Assembly (NCBI RefSeq): GCF_003675325.1
Contig: NZ_CP033073.1
Span: 3,658,001-3,722,000, forward strand
Length of the DNA stretch: 64,000 nucleotides
Direction of reading: 5' to 3'
Origin: Streptomyces dangxiongensis
Lineage (GTDB): Bacteria; Actinomycetota; Actinomycetes; Streptomycetales; Streptomycetaceae
A program made the translations under genes and the position numbers. Below, one piece after another: positions 23,471 through 31,969 of the stretch. How positions within the stretch are numbered: position 1 is the stretch's first letter; each line of letters opens with the position of its first letter. The notes beneath the pieces were generated by a model, which saw only the letters and a program-made list of their open reading frames with translations, was not told the DNA's origin and did no database searches.

Positions 23471-24548
23471 GGGCGCCCCCGGCGAACTCCACGATGCCCT
23501 CGGCACGGAAGGCGATAGGGCGTCCGCCGACCCGGCCCTCCACGGTGAACGGGCCGAGGGTCTCGTGCACGCTGAACGGGTGCAGGCTCGTCTCCGACGG
23601 GTTGGCGATCCGGCCCGCCGTGTGCGAGCGGAAGTCCAGGACGAGACAGTCGTCGCCGAGCCGGGCGGTGATCAGCAGCCGGCCGGGCACCGCGGCCGTC
23701 GGCGGGGTGCCCAGCGTGTCCGCCAGCGGCGGCACCATCGCCACGCGGTCGCGGTCCAGGCTGCCGCTGACCGCGACCCGCAGGTTGCGGCGGGGGAAGT
23801 GACGGATCACGCGCCCCTGACTCCACAGCATCACCGACCCGTTGGCCGCGTCCGCCGGGCGCTCGGGCTGGATCAGGGTGAAGACCACCGCCGACGGCGG
23901 GGCCGCGTCGGCCGGCCCGGACGGGTCGTTGACGAATCCGAACACCCAGCCGCCGAGCGTGGGCCAGGACCAGCGACCGCGTACCCGTTCGTGGTAGCCC
24001 AGCAGGTCCGTCTCCGTGACCGTGCCGTCGCCGTGCCGCAGAGTGCCGGTTCCCAGGACCCCGGGCTCCGACTGCCACCGCAGGTGCTCGTCGTCGCCGA
24101 ACGGCGCGCACTGCGAGGTGCAGGGCCTGCTGGTGCGGGTCAGCCGTACGTCGGCCGCGGGCGCCGCCGACCGGGCCGCCACCCGGAACGCGCCGGGCCG
24201 GCCGTGCGGATGCGGCCACCGGAAGGCCGACCACGGCAGTTCGGGCTGGTCGGCGTTGAACTGTGTCGCGCTCCAGCCGTGCCCCTCCGCGTGGACGAGC
24301 AGGATCGCCATGTGCTGTCCCTCGGCCGCCGTGCCGGTGCCGCTGCGCCGCCCGGTGGCCGGAGCGCCCGGGTCGGCGTAGACCTGGCCGGTGGCGGATC
24401 CCAGGACGGACAGGTTGGCGATCAGTGCCTGCCGGCCGCACCGGGACAGGAAGGCGTAGTGCAGCCACTTCCGGTCGAGTGGATGCGCGAGCGGGGCGTG
24501 CGGGAAGGGACCCGGGGGCCCGAGCCTGGGAAGGGTGGGCGTGGACAC
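23463..24548 (-). CDS. CrtC/AttH-like (lipocalin-type) protein
   Basis: 361 residues from GTG 24548. It reads DRKWLHYAFLSRCGRQALIA, SATGQVYAD, WSATQFNAD, WSWPTLGGWVFGFVNDPSG, then VVFTLIQPE and VSVHE-like blocks near the end (LHPFSVHETLGPFTVEGRVG). Two consecutive beta-barrel-like halves and Trp-rich motifs recall the carotenoid 1,2-hydratase (CrtC), AttH and tocopherol-cyclase superfamily, enzymes that act on isoprenoids. The match is by pattern only and should be treated as tentative. First gene of a four-gene operon with a polyprenyl synthase. ATG 24572 is an alternative start; the promoter (next entry) favours a leaderless GTG. Confidence 0.55.
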   Translation of the reverse strand: MSTPTLPRLGPPGPFPHAPLAHPLDRKWLHYAFLSRCGRQALIANLSVLGSATGQVYADPGAPATGRRSGTGTAAEGQHMAILLVHAEGHGWSATQFNADQPELPWSAFRWPHPHGRPGAFRVAARSAAPAADVRLTRTSRPCTSQCAPFGDDEHLRWQSEPGVLGTGTLRHGDGTVTETDLLGYHERVRGRWSWPTLGGWVFGFVNDPSGPADAAPPSAVVFTLIQPERPADAANGSVMLWSQGRVIRHFPRRNLRVAVSGSLDRDRVAMVPPLADTLGTPPTAAVPGRLLITARLGDDCLVLDFRSHTAGRIANPSETSLHPFSVHETLGPFTVEGRVGGRPIAFRAEGIVEFAGGAHD

Positions 24549-24555
24549 GTTTCGA

Positions 24556-24594
24556 ACGCTAACGCACTGCATCCGTAATGTCGCAATCTGCGAC
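24556..24594 (-). promoter_or_regulatory. Candidate promoter with operator-like palindrome
   Basis: On the minus strand TAGCGT (-10 like) ends 7 bases before GTG 24548. TTGCGA (-35 like) lies 19 bases further up and forms the right half of GTCGCAGATTGCGAC (24580-24594), a perfect 6-bp dyad with a 3-base centre. A regulator bound there would cover the -35 element. Confidence 0.4.
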
Positions 24595-24702
24595 CTTCGA
24601 GCGGGTGAGCTGGGAGCAGAGAAACGTTTACTTCCGTATTGGGGGTTTGGGGCCGTCACCGTCGCAAGCGCCGCGCGGCGGGCGGCCGGGTCCCGGCCAC
24701 CC

Positions 24703-24743
24703 GTGAGCCGTCTGTGGCGGACGGGCCGCCACAGACGGCTCAC
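24703..24743. terminator. Terminator of the NHL gene
   Basis: Perfect 18-bp stem GTGAGCCGTCTGTGGCGG / CCGCCACAGACGGCTCAC (24703-24720, 24726-24743) with a 5-base loop, 42 bp past the NHL-gene stop and just ahead of the promoter of the next operon. Confidence 0.85.
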
Positions 24744-24784
24744 GGTCTCGTACGTGCCCCCGCGTTTCCTCGCTTCCGCCGGTG

Positions 24785-26444
24785 CTACTCGTCGTCCGCC
24801 AGCACGCTCGCCTTCAGGCGCACCTCGGGCCGGCCCGAGATCACCGCCCGGCCGTCGGTGTACCGGCCCGGCTCGGCGTCGGCCAGGGCCCGGATGCCGA
24901 GCGTGTAGACCAGGGCCGCCGCCGGATGCTCCCGGGTGTTCAGCCGGGGTTCGTCCGTGACGGCCAGCGATCTGCCGTCGTCCCGCACGGTCGCCGTCGG
25001 TGCCCCCGCCAGGGAGCACCGTGCGATCCTCGCGGTAATACGCGCTGGTCGCCCGGCCGTCGAAGACGAAGCCCGTCGGGGCCCTGAAGTGGTGCTCCAC
25101 CCGTCCCGGGGTCCACGGATCGGCGGACGAGACCCGTACGTGGAGCAACTCGTCGCCGCCTCGGGGGACTTCGACACCGACCTCCTGACGCACCAGCAGC
25201 CGTGCGGGCGGGGCGGACGGGGCCGGTGGGGGAGCTGGTGTGGGCTGCGGGTTGTGCTGAGGCTCCGGTTCCTCCGCCCCGGAAGAGGTGGCCGGGGTGG
25301 TGGTGAGGGGGAGCGCGACGATCCGGTGGTGGAAGTTGTCCGCCACGAGCAGCCGGTGGCCGGCCGGGTCCATGGCGAGACCGCACGGATAGGCCAGCGC
25401 CGTGCCGACGACCGTATCGGCTGTACCGGTCGTGTCGGGGGTGCCGGTCGTGTCGGCCGTGGCAGCGGTGCCCCTGCTCCCCACCTCACCGGCCGCCGGA
25501 TCGCGCCCCGCGGTCCCCGCGGGCCCCGCGACGACCCTGGCGGCTCCGTCGGCCAGCCGCCACACCCGGTGCGCGTTCATGTCGGCGACGTAGACCGCCC
25601 CTTGGCCGTCGACCGCCACCGCGCACGGTGCGTTCCAGTCGACGGCCGTGGCATCGGTGCCGGCGTCGGTGCCCGCACCCGTCGGCCCCGCCAGTATCCG
25701 GAGCGTCCCGTCCGTGCCCAGCAGCAGCACCCGGCGGCCCGCCGGGTCGGCGATGTACAGTCGCCCGGCCGCGTCGACCGCGAGGCCCGCCGGCAGGAAC
25801 GTCTCGCCGGCGTGGGCCGTACCGGGGCCACCGGACCGTCCGGATGCCGCGACGACCGTGCTGATGACGCCGTCGTCGCCGATCCTGCGCACCCTGCGAC
25901 CGCCCGCCTCGCCGATGTACAGCGATCCGGTGCCGTCGACGGCCACGGCGCAGGGGGCGTCCAGCCGGGCCCGGTCGGCGGGGCCGCCGTCGCCGTTCCC
26001 GTCGTCGCCATCGCCGCCGTCTCGGGAGCCGTCCCCCGCGACGGTGTCGATGACACCCGACGGGTCGATCCGGCGGATCCGGTGGTTCGTCTCGTCGGCG
26101 ACGAGGACGCCTCCGTCCGGGGCGACCGCCAGGGCGGCCGGGAAGCCCAGGCGGGCCCGCGTCGCGTCCGCGCCGTCCCCGGCGAAACCCCGCAGCCCGT
26201 CACCGGCGACCGTGGTGAGCGTGCCGGAGCCGTCGATCCGGCGTACCCGGTGGTTGGCGTGGTCGGCGACGAAGACCGCACCGCCGCACACGGCCACGGC
26301 CGCGGGAAAGGCGAGCTGTCCTGCCGGTGCGGGCCCGCCGTCCCCGGAGAATCCGGCGGTGCCGTTCCCCGCGACGGTGCCCAGCGGGCCGTCCGCGTCC
26401 GGAGCCGCCCGCTCGTCCGGGCGGGCCGGGGCCCCGGCCGTCAT
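24785..26444 (-). CDS. NHL-repeat propeller protein with APTGF/PGRYTDG domain (copy 2), +1 frameshift
   Basis: From ATG 26444 about six NHL repeats run to residue 370: each has a GTVAGNG/GDG...FP.A(V/L)AV...VADxxNHR(V/I)RRI pattern, e.g. FVADHANHRVRRIDGSG and LVADETNHRIRRIDPSG. A Pro-rich linker (EPEPQHNPQPTPAPPPAP) leads to the shared domain with HHFRAPTGFVFDG, then in the next frame DDGRSLAVTDEPRLNT, AEPGRYTDGRAVISG and LKASVLADDE. One extra G in the GGGGG near 25007-25013 splits it; the repaired length is 552 residues. NHL propellers bind proteins or RNA; no signal peptide is visible. Partner and function unknown. Confidence 0.8.
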
Positions 26445-26524
26445 GCCGTCACCACCCGGCACGGGCGCGGTGTGGCCCCGGTGGCGTCCGCCCCCTTCCA
26501 CTTCCACGGCCTCGTCTCCCGCAT
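26441..26524 (-). CDS. Possible 27-residue peptide coupled to the NHL gene
   Basis: ATG 26524 has a strong Shine-Dalgarno sequence (GAAGGAG, 7 bases upstream). The frame reads MRETRPWKWKGADATGATPR and ends with TGA overlapping the NHL start codon (ATGA). It is Trp/Lys/Arg rich at its N-terminus with one Cys. It may be a leader peptide that controls translation of the NHL gene or a real small protein. The same frame is open further upstream, so part of the evidence is the ribosome site rather than the frame itself. Confidence 0.4.
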   Translation of the reverse strand: MRETRPWKWKGADATGATPRPCRVVTA

Positions 26525-27096
26525 GTCGGTCTCCTTCCGAGCCGTCGTTGGCACTCCCCTGCATACCGGCCGGACCGGTCCCGCGGGAGCGGCGCGACCG
26601 AGCGCTCCACCCGCACGAGGGAGCGGCCGCGGGCGGCGGGCGGCAACGGGGTCCACCGGAGTGGGCGGTGAGCGGGGGCGGCGGGCATCAGGGGGCGCCT
26701 GCGCCTCCGGTGCGGCTCGGGGCCGTCGCGGTTCGTACGCCCGCACTCCCCCGTCGCACTCCCGCGTGCCTCAAGTCCACTCGAACAAGTGACGCAGAAT
26801 CGATCCGGCATTCTCGAACGGCGGAACGGCGGCATACCGCCCGCGGAGCCGGGCTAACGATTCCCCCGAGACGGCCCGGTGCGTGCCGTGATGCCCGCGC
26901 GAACGCCCCGCCCGAAGCCGCGGGCGGCGTCCTGCCTCACGTCCTCTGCCTTCCGGACGCCGCTCCCCATGGCGTCCCGCAACTGGTGGACCACGCGCCG
27001 TGCGGTGCGGCGGGCACCGCCCGCCGTCCGGGGCTCCCGCACCGGACGTCCCCCTTCGTCACATGCTTCGATCACAGTCCCAGGAGGAACGCGGAG
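26525..27096. promoter_or_regulatory. Divergent spacer NHL gene / 27097 gene
   Basis: 572 bp without a convincing gene; it must contain promoters for both directions. The least GC-rich part is about 26765-26830, a likely promoter zone. No dyad or known operator was recognised. Confidence 0.4.
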
Positions 27097-27708
27097 ATGA
27101 CCACCGACGTGCAGGCCAAGAAGGAAGCCTATAAGCGGGGCGAGGAGCAGGGCCGCGCCGACGCTCTCGCCGGGCGGCCCTACGCCGACCCGCCGCGAGA
27201 CGGTGCGCGCGGCGAGAAGGACCAGTACGCGAACGGTTACGACTGGGGTTACGAACAGGGACGCGCGCAGAAGCTTGACCTGGTCATCTGGCAGGAGGGC
27301 GGCGTCGAGGACGCCCCCGGGGGCCTCGGCACCACCGTCAACGTCTGTGTGCGCACGCCGAACTGGAGCGAGACGGTCGACGCCGGTGAACGCGAGCACG
27401 TCTTCACCGCGCCCACCGGGTTCCGCTGGAACGGGGTGGTGGGCGCCCAGTACAAGCGCATGGACCAGACGACGCGGGGCAACCTGCCCCCTGTCCGGGC
27501 CGAGGTCAGCCAGGACGGGCGCACGCTGACCTTCACCTACCACGTGCACCTGAACACGACCGGCGACGACAAGGACTGCCTCGTCTACACCTGCGGCCTG
27601 GAGGCCGCCGACGGCGCCACGCCCGGCCGCCGCACCGACGGCGTCGCCCAGATCGGCACCGCGCCGCCGGCCAAGCTCAAGGCCGAGGTCATCGAGGACG
27701 AGGACTGA
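27097..27708 (+). CDS. Protein with charged N-terminus and APTGF/PGRxTDG domain (copy 3)
   Basis: 203 residues from ATG 27097, with AGGAGG 9 bases upstream. Residues 1-60 are polar and helical with two similar YxxGxEQGR motifs (AYKRGEEQGRADALAGRPYA and YDWGYEQGRAQ). The rest is the shared domain: GGVEDAPGG, HVFTAPTGFRWNGVVGAQYK, DGRTLTFTYHVHLNT, ADGATPGRRTDGVAQIG and AKLKAEVIEDED. Most similar to copy 1 at 20511 in the VEDAPGG and DED ends. Followed after 47 bp by the lamin-tail-domain gene on the same strand. Unknown function; no export signal. Confidence 0.8.
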   Translation: MTTDVQAKKEAYKRGEEQGRADALAGRPYADPPRDGARGEKDQYANGYDWGYEQGRAQKLDLVIWQEGGVEDAPGGLGTTVNVCVRTPNWSETVDAGEREHVFTAPTGFRWNGVVGAQYKRMDQTTRGNLPPVRAEVSQDGRTLTFTYHVHLNTTGDDKDCLVYTCGLEAADGATPGRRTDGVAQIGTAPPAKLKAEVIEDED

Positions 27709-27755
27709 GGGCGAGGACCGAGGACCGAGGACCACGAGAGCAGGAAGCAGACATC

Positions 27756-28622
27756 ATGACCACCGTCGTCACCTCCGGCGTCTTTCCCTCCACCACTCCG
27801 GCCGTCTCACCGCTCGACGGCCTGGGCACCGCGGACATCAGGTGGGGCAGCAACAACTCCCAGAGCGGCTACCAGTTCCGCGGGGCGGCCGCGGACGTCC
27901 AGCTCGACGGCACCGAGTTCGTCATCGGCACCTTCGTGCACCGCAACGTCCCCACGAACGTCACCCCGAGCGTGTTCGACGTCCACCTGACCATCAACGT
28001 CATGTTCGAGGACGGCAGCACCACCGACCTGAGCTTCAGCTTCCACCACAACGAGACACCCAACACGACCAACTCCAGCCCCGCGGACGACGATCTGGTC
28101 GACCTCCAGACCTTCGTGCACCCGCAGCCGGTCACGATCGACGGCAAGCAGTACCGGGCGGTCCTGAGCGGGTTCAAGCGGGGCGGTCAGATCGTCCAGC
28201 AGTTCCGCAGCCCCGAGGGCGGCATCAACTTCGCCGAGGTGGTCTGCGCGTTCGCGTTCGACGAGCCCGACGTGGTCATCTCCGGTCTGCGATACCAGGG
28301 CACCGGACCGGCGCAGGCCGACGAGTACGTCGAGATCCACAACAAGGGCGGCGCGCCGCAGGACCTGACCGGCTGGGCCGTGCAGTGCAAGCCCACCGGG
28401 TATTCCTTCCCCTTCCCCCCGGGGACGGTGATCCAGCCCGGCCAGCGCTACCGGGTCTACACGAACGAGACCCACCAGCAGTACGGCGGGTTCTCCTTCA
28501 ACTCCTCCGGGGAGGTCTGGCGGGACCAGGGCGGCATCGCCCGCCTCGTCGCGGACGACGGCTTCGTCGTGGACCAGCACCCGTACCTCGACAAGGGGTT
28601 CAACAAGTCCGGAACGCCGTAG
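27756..28622 (+). CDS. Choice-of-anchor-K-like plus lamin tail domain protein
   Basis: 288 residues from ATG 27756. Residues about 20-170 read IRWGSNNSQSGYQFRGAAAD, EFVIGTFVHRNVPTN and VFDVHLTINVMFEDGS, the pattern of the choice-of-anchor K domain. Residues about 178-285 form a lamin-tail domain: VVISGLRYQGTGPAQADEYV, EIHNKGGAPQDLTGWAV, PPGTVIQPGQRYRVYTNE and VWRDQGGIARL. No signal peptide or membrane anchor is seen, although related domains are usually on secreted proteins. Co-directional with copy 3 of the unknown domain, probably one operon. Confidence 0.8.
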   Translation: MTTVVTSGVFPSTTPAVSPLDGLGTADIRWGSNNSQSGYQFRGAAADVQLDGTEFVIGTFVHRNVPTNVTPSVFDVHLTINVMFEDGSTTDLSFSFHHNETPNTTNSSPADDDLVDLQTFVHPQPVTIDGKQYRAVLSGFKRGGQIVQQFRSPEGGINFAEVVCAFAFDEPDVVISGLRYQGTGPAQADEYVEIHNKGGAPQDLTGWAVQCKPTGYSFPFPPGTVIQPGQRYRVYTNETHQQYGGFSFNSSGEVWRDQGGIARLVADDGFVVDQHPYLDKGFNKSGTP

Positions 28623-28629
28623 GGAACGG

Positions 28630-28959
28630 TCACGGCAGGGGCCCGGGTCGCCGGGGAAGTGTGCCGCCCCCGGCATGAGTTCCCGGCCGGGGGCGGTGGT
28701 GCACGGGGTCGAGGTGACCGCCGGGGCCCGTACTGCCGGTGGCGGAGGGGCTCTCGTCCCGGGGATCCGCCGTGACGTACGCCGGCCCGGGCACGGCGGC
28801 AGGTGGCGCCGCCAAGGGAGCGGAGGGGGACGCGCCGGCGCCGGGGGAGACCTCGGCGCCGGCCTGCCGGGTGCCCCGGCCGGTCCTGGCGCGGGTCAGG
28901 ACCGGCCGGGGCAGCCAGCGGAACCAGGGCCAGGCCATGACGATCGCCAGCGGCATCAT
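28630..28959 (-). CDS. Possible small membrane protein
   Basis: About 109 residues if started at ATG 28959: MMPLAIVMAWPWFRWLPRPV gives one hydrophobic segment, followed by an Ala/Pro/Gly-rich polar tail. The 530-bp gap between the lamin-tail gene and nadE has no other candidate. Third codon positions are GC-rich in the first half, but the tail looks non-specific, so this may be chance. No family recognised. Confidence 0.25.
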   Translation of the reverse strand: MMPLAIVMAWPWFRWLPRPVLTRARTGRGTRQAGAEVSPGAGASPSAPLAAPPAAVPGPAYVTADPRDESPSATGSTGPGGHLDPVHHRPRPGTHAGGGTLPRRPGPLP

Positions 28960-29088
28960 CAGCCAGGTCAGGATCCCGGGAGCGGATGCGCGCGTCGGAG
29001 CGGATGATGCCGAGGCAGCGCTCCTCGGCCCCTCTACCGGCGCCCCCCCGGGTGGTGATCCGCGGTGGGGTGGCCGTGCAGCGGGAAT

Positions 29089-29094
29089 TAGGCT
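29089..29094 (+). promoter_or_regulatory. Candidate -10 element (TAGGCT) of nadE
   Basis: TAGGCT inside a locally AT-richer stretch (GGGAATTAGGCTTTTGG). It would start transcription near 29100, leaving a 5' leader of about 50 bases before the TTG start with its GAGGGATG ribosome site. Confidence 0.4.
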
Positions 29095-29152
29095 TTTGGT
29101 GTTGGAGCAACGCTTCGCCGCTGCGGTCTGTTCAGTCACGAGGGATGTCCCG

Positions 29153-31204
29153 TTGAACTTCTGGTCGATCTATCAGCACGGTTTCGCGCGTGTCGCCGCG
29201 TGTACGGGCCACACCGTCATCGCCGACCCGCGGGCCAACGCCGAGGCGGTACTGCGGCAGGCGCGCCGGTGCGCGGACGAGGGCGTCGCCGTCGCCGTCT
29301 TCCCGGAGCTGGGCCTGTGCGGGTACTCCATAGAGGACCTGCTGCTCCAGGACGCGCTGCTGGACCAGGTCGAGGCGGGGCTCGCGACGGTCGTGGCCGG
29401 GTCGGCGGAGCTGCTGCCGGTGCTGGTGGTCGGCGCCCCGCTGCGGCATCGCAACCGGATCTACAACTGCGCGGTGCTCGTGCACCGCGGGCGGATCCTC
29501 GGTGTCGTCCCGAAGTCGTACCCGCCGACCTACCGGGAGTTCTACGAGCGCCGGCAGCTCGCCGACGGGCATGACGAGCGGGGCGGGACGATCCGCGTCG
29601 GGGGCGCGTCCGTGCCGTTCGGGGTGGATCTGCTGTTCGCCGCCGAGGACGTGCCCGGGCTGGTGCTGCACACGGAGATCTGCGAGGACATGTGGGTGCC
29701 GGTGCCGCCGAGCGCGGAGGCCGCGCTCGCCGGTGCGACCGTGCTGCTCAACCTGTCCGGCAGCCCGATCACCATCGGACGGGCCGAGGACCGCAAGCTG
29801 CTGTGCCGCTCGGCGTCCTCCCGCTGCCTCGCCGCGTACGTGTACGCCGCGGCCGGACTGGGCGAGTCCACCACCGACCTGTCCTGGGACGGACAGACCA
29901 TGATCTTCGAGAACGGGGTGCTGCTGGCCGAGACCGACCGGTTCCCGCTCGACGAGCAGTACGCGGTGGCCGACGTGGACCTCGACCTGCTGCGCCAGGA
30001 GCGGCAGCGGATGGGCACCTTCGACGACAACCGCCGGACCCACGGGGCACGGACCGGCGATTTCCGGACGGTCGAATTCCGGTTGGAGCCGCCGGTCACC
30101 GACCTCGGGCTGCGGCGGCGCGTCGAGCGGTTCCCGTTCGTACCGGCCGACCCCGAGCGGCTCGCCCTGGACTGCTACGAGGCCTACAACATCCAGGTCG
30201 CCGGGCTCCAGCAGCGGCTGGCGGCGATCGGCGGCCCCAAGGTCGTCATCGGGGTGTCGGGCGGCCTCGACTCCACGCACGCGCTGATCGTCGCCGCCCG
30301 GGCGATGGACCGTGCGGGCCGGCCGCGCAGCGACATCCTGGCCTTCACCCTGCCCGGCTTCGCGACCAGCGACCACACCAAGGACAACGCCCACACGCTG
30401 ATGCGGGCGCTCGGCGTCACCGCGGCCGAACTGGACATCACGCCGACCGCGCGGCTGATGCTCCGGGAGATCGGCCACCCCTTCGCCTCCGGCGAGCCGC
30501 TGTACGACGTGACCTTCGAGAACGTGCAGGCCGGGCTGCGCACGGACTACCTGTTCCGGCTGGCCAACCAGCGCGGCGGCATCGTGCTGGGCACCGGCGA
30601 CCTCTCCGAGCTGGCGCTCGGCTGGTCCACGTACGGCGTCGGCGACCAGATGAGCCACTACAACGTCAACTCCGGCGTCCCGAAGACCTTCATCCAGCAC
30701 CTGATCCGCTGGGTGATCGGCAGTGGCCAGTTCGACGAGGAGACCGGCGCGGTGCTGGCCGCGATCCTGGATACGGAGATCAGCCCGGAGCTGGTCCCGG
30801 GCGAGGAGATGCAGTCGACCGAGTCCAGGATCGGACCGTACGCGCTGCACGACTTCACCCTCTTCCAGGTGCTGCGCTACGGCCTGAGGCCCTCCAAGAT
30901 CGCCTTCCTGGCCTGGCACGCCTGGCACGACCCGGAGTCCGGCGCCTGGCCGCCCGGCTTCCCCGAGGCCAAGCGGGTCGCGTACGACCTGGCGGAGATC
31001 CGGCACTGGCTGGAGGTGTTCTGCCGCCGCTTCTTCGCGTTCTCGCAGTTCAAGCGCTCGGCCATGCCGAACGGGCCGAAGGTCTCGGCGGGCGGCTCCC
31101 TCTCCCCGCGCGGTGACTGGCGGGCCCCGTCCGACGGCAACGCCGAGGCGTGGCTGCGGGATCTGGACCGCTTCGACTTCGACAGCGCGGGGGCCGGCCG
31201 GTAG
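29153..31204 (+). CDS. nadE: Glutamine-dependent NAD+ synthetase
   Basis: 683 residues from TTG 29153 ([18 protein letters not shown]). The N-terminal nitrilase-type glutaminase has E52 ([10 protein letters not shown]), K121 ([16 protein letters not shown]) and C177 (HTEICEDMW), equivalent to the triad of the M. tuberculosis enzyme, which it resembles throughout. The C-terminal ATP pyrophosphatase domain has [11 protein letters not shown] and the [20 protein letters not shown] region. It converts deamido-NAD to NAD using glutamine-derived ammonia channelled between domains. The frame is open upstream of the start, but homology and the ribosome site support 29153. Position beside the unknown-domain cluster may be coincidental. 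Confidence 0.95.
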   Translation: MNFWSIYQHGFARVAACTGHTVIADPRANAEAVLRQARRCADEGVAVAVFPELGLCGYSIEDLLLQDALLDQVEAGLATVVAGSAELLPVLVVGAPLRHRNRIYNCAVLVHRGRILGVVPKSYPPTYREFYERRQLADGHDERGGTIRVGGASVPFGVDLLFAAEDVPGLVLHTEICEDMWVPVPPSAEAALAGATVLLNLSGSPITIGRAEDRKLLCRSASSRCLAAYVYAAAGLGESTTDLSWDGQTMIFENGVLLAETDRFPLDEQYAVADVDLDLLRQERQRMGTFDDNRRTHGARTGDFRTVEFRLEPPVTDLGLRRRVERFPFVPADPERLALDCYEAYNIQVAGLQQRLAAIGGPKVVIGVSGGLDSTHALIVAARAMDRAGRPRSDILAFTLPGFATSDHTKDNAHTLMRALGVTAAELDITPTARLMLREIGHPFASGEPLYDVTFENVQAGLRTDYLFRLANQRGGIVLGTGDLSELALGWSTYGVGDQMSHYNVNSGVPKTFIQHLIRWVIGSGQFDEETGAVLAAILDTEISPELVPGEEMQSTESRIGPYALHDFTLFQVLRYGLRPSKIAFLAWHAWHDPESGAWPPGFPEAKRVAYDLAEIRHWLEVFCRRFFAFSQFKRSAMPNGPKVSAGGSLSPRGDWRAPSDGNAEAWLRDLDRFDFDSAGAGR

Positions 31205-31258
31205 GCGGAGGGACACCTCGGACGCGGGGCCGGCCGGTGGGGGGGCGGCGGGGGCCGT

Positions 31259-31969
31259 TCAGGTGTTCCAGGTCTCGTCGTACGGGTCGTGCGGGGCCGG
31301 GACCGGCCGTGCCGCGGTGACGCGCAGGTACGGGACCGGGCCGCCGTTGACCGGGTCGTGGATCAGGCGGGGGGTGTACGTGCCCGTCACCTCCAGCCAG
31401 GCGTCCGGCCGCAGGACCGGCGGCAGGGCCCCGGTGAGGGCGATCTTCACCGGCTGGGCGTCCGCCGCGCAGCAGTTCAGGGCCATGCGGACCAGGTAGG
31501 GCCGGCCCGCGCTGTCCAGCGCGAGGAAGCCGGTGACGCGGACCGCGCGGCCGTGCAGCGAGCGGCCGTGACCGTAGGCCGCGCGGGAGGCGTAGTCCAC
31601 CAAGGACAGCGGGACCGGATCGCCGGCGGGCAGCGGGCCGTAGGCGTACGACTTCTGCAGGGCCGTGCCGGAGCGCAGGGCGCTGTAGGAGCCGAGGGCC
31701 GGCGGGGCGATGAGGATCAGGGCGAGGAGCGGGAGCAGCAGCAGCCAGGCGACGCGGGGCTCGGGGTGCGCGTCGGCCCGGGTCCGCCGGTGGCGGCGGC
31801 GCTCGTACCAGGCCGTCGCCAGCGCCACCGCGATCAGCACCGCGCCCGAGGCCAGCAGCAGCGGGCGCAGGCCCGCCTTGACGTAGCGCAGATACAGGTC
31901 GGTGACGCCCGCGTGCAGCAGGGCCGCGCCGAGCAGGAACAGGACGGCCGCCTGGGCCTGGCGGTTCAC
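31259..31969 (-). CDS. TIGR03943-family (YcgQ-like) permease partner
   Basis: 236 residues from GTG 31969, which overlaps the permease stop by GTGA. Two or three N-terminal hydrophobic segments (AAVLFLLGAALLHAGVTDLY, LLLASGAVLIAVALATAWY, LLLLPLLALILIAPPALG) precede an extracytoplasmic DUF1980-type domain with LNCCAADAQPVKIALTG, a possible metal-thiol site. These two-gene modules (YcgR permease plus YcgQ) are found in many Gram-positive bacteria and have been linked to zinc homeostasis; that role is not shown here. No Zur-like box was recognised upstream. Confidence 0.85.
   Translation of the reverse strand: MNRQAQAAVLFLLGAALLHAGVTDLYLRYVKAGLRPLLLASGAVLIAVALATAWYERRRHRRTRADAHPEPRVAWLLLLPLLALILIAPPALGSYSALRSGTALQKSYAYGPLPAGDPVPLSLVDYASRAAYGHGRSLHGRAVRVTGFLALDSAGRPYLVRMALNCCAADAQPVKIALTGALPPVLRPDAWLEVTGTYTPRLIHDPVNGGPVPYLRVTAARPVPAPHDPYDETWNT

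Noticed and set aside
29132..31216. Antisense 694-codon frame over nadE
   Set aside because: A mirror of a strongly conserved gene on the plus strand; no motifs.
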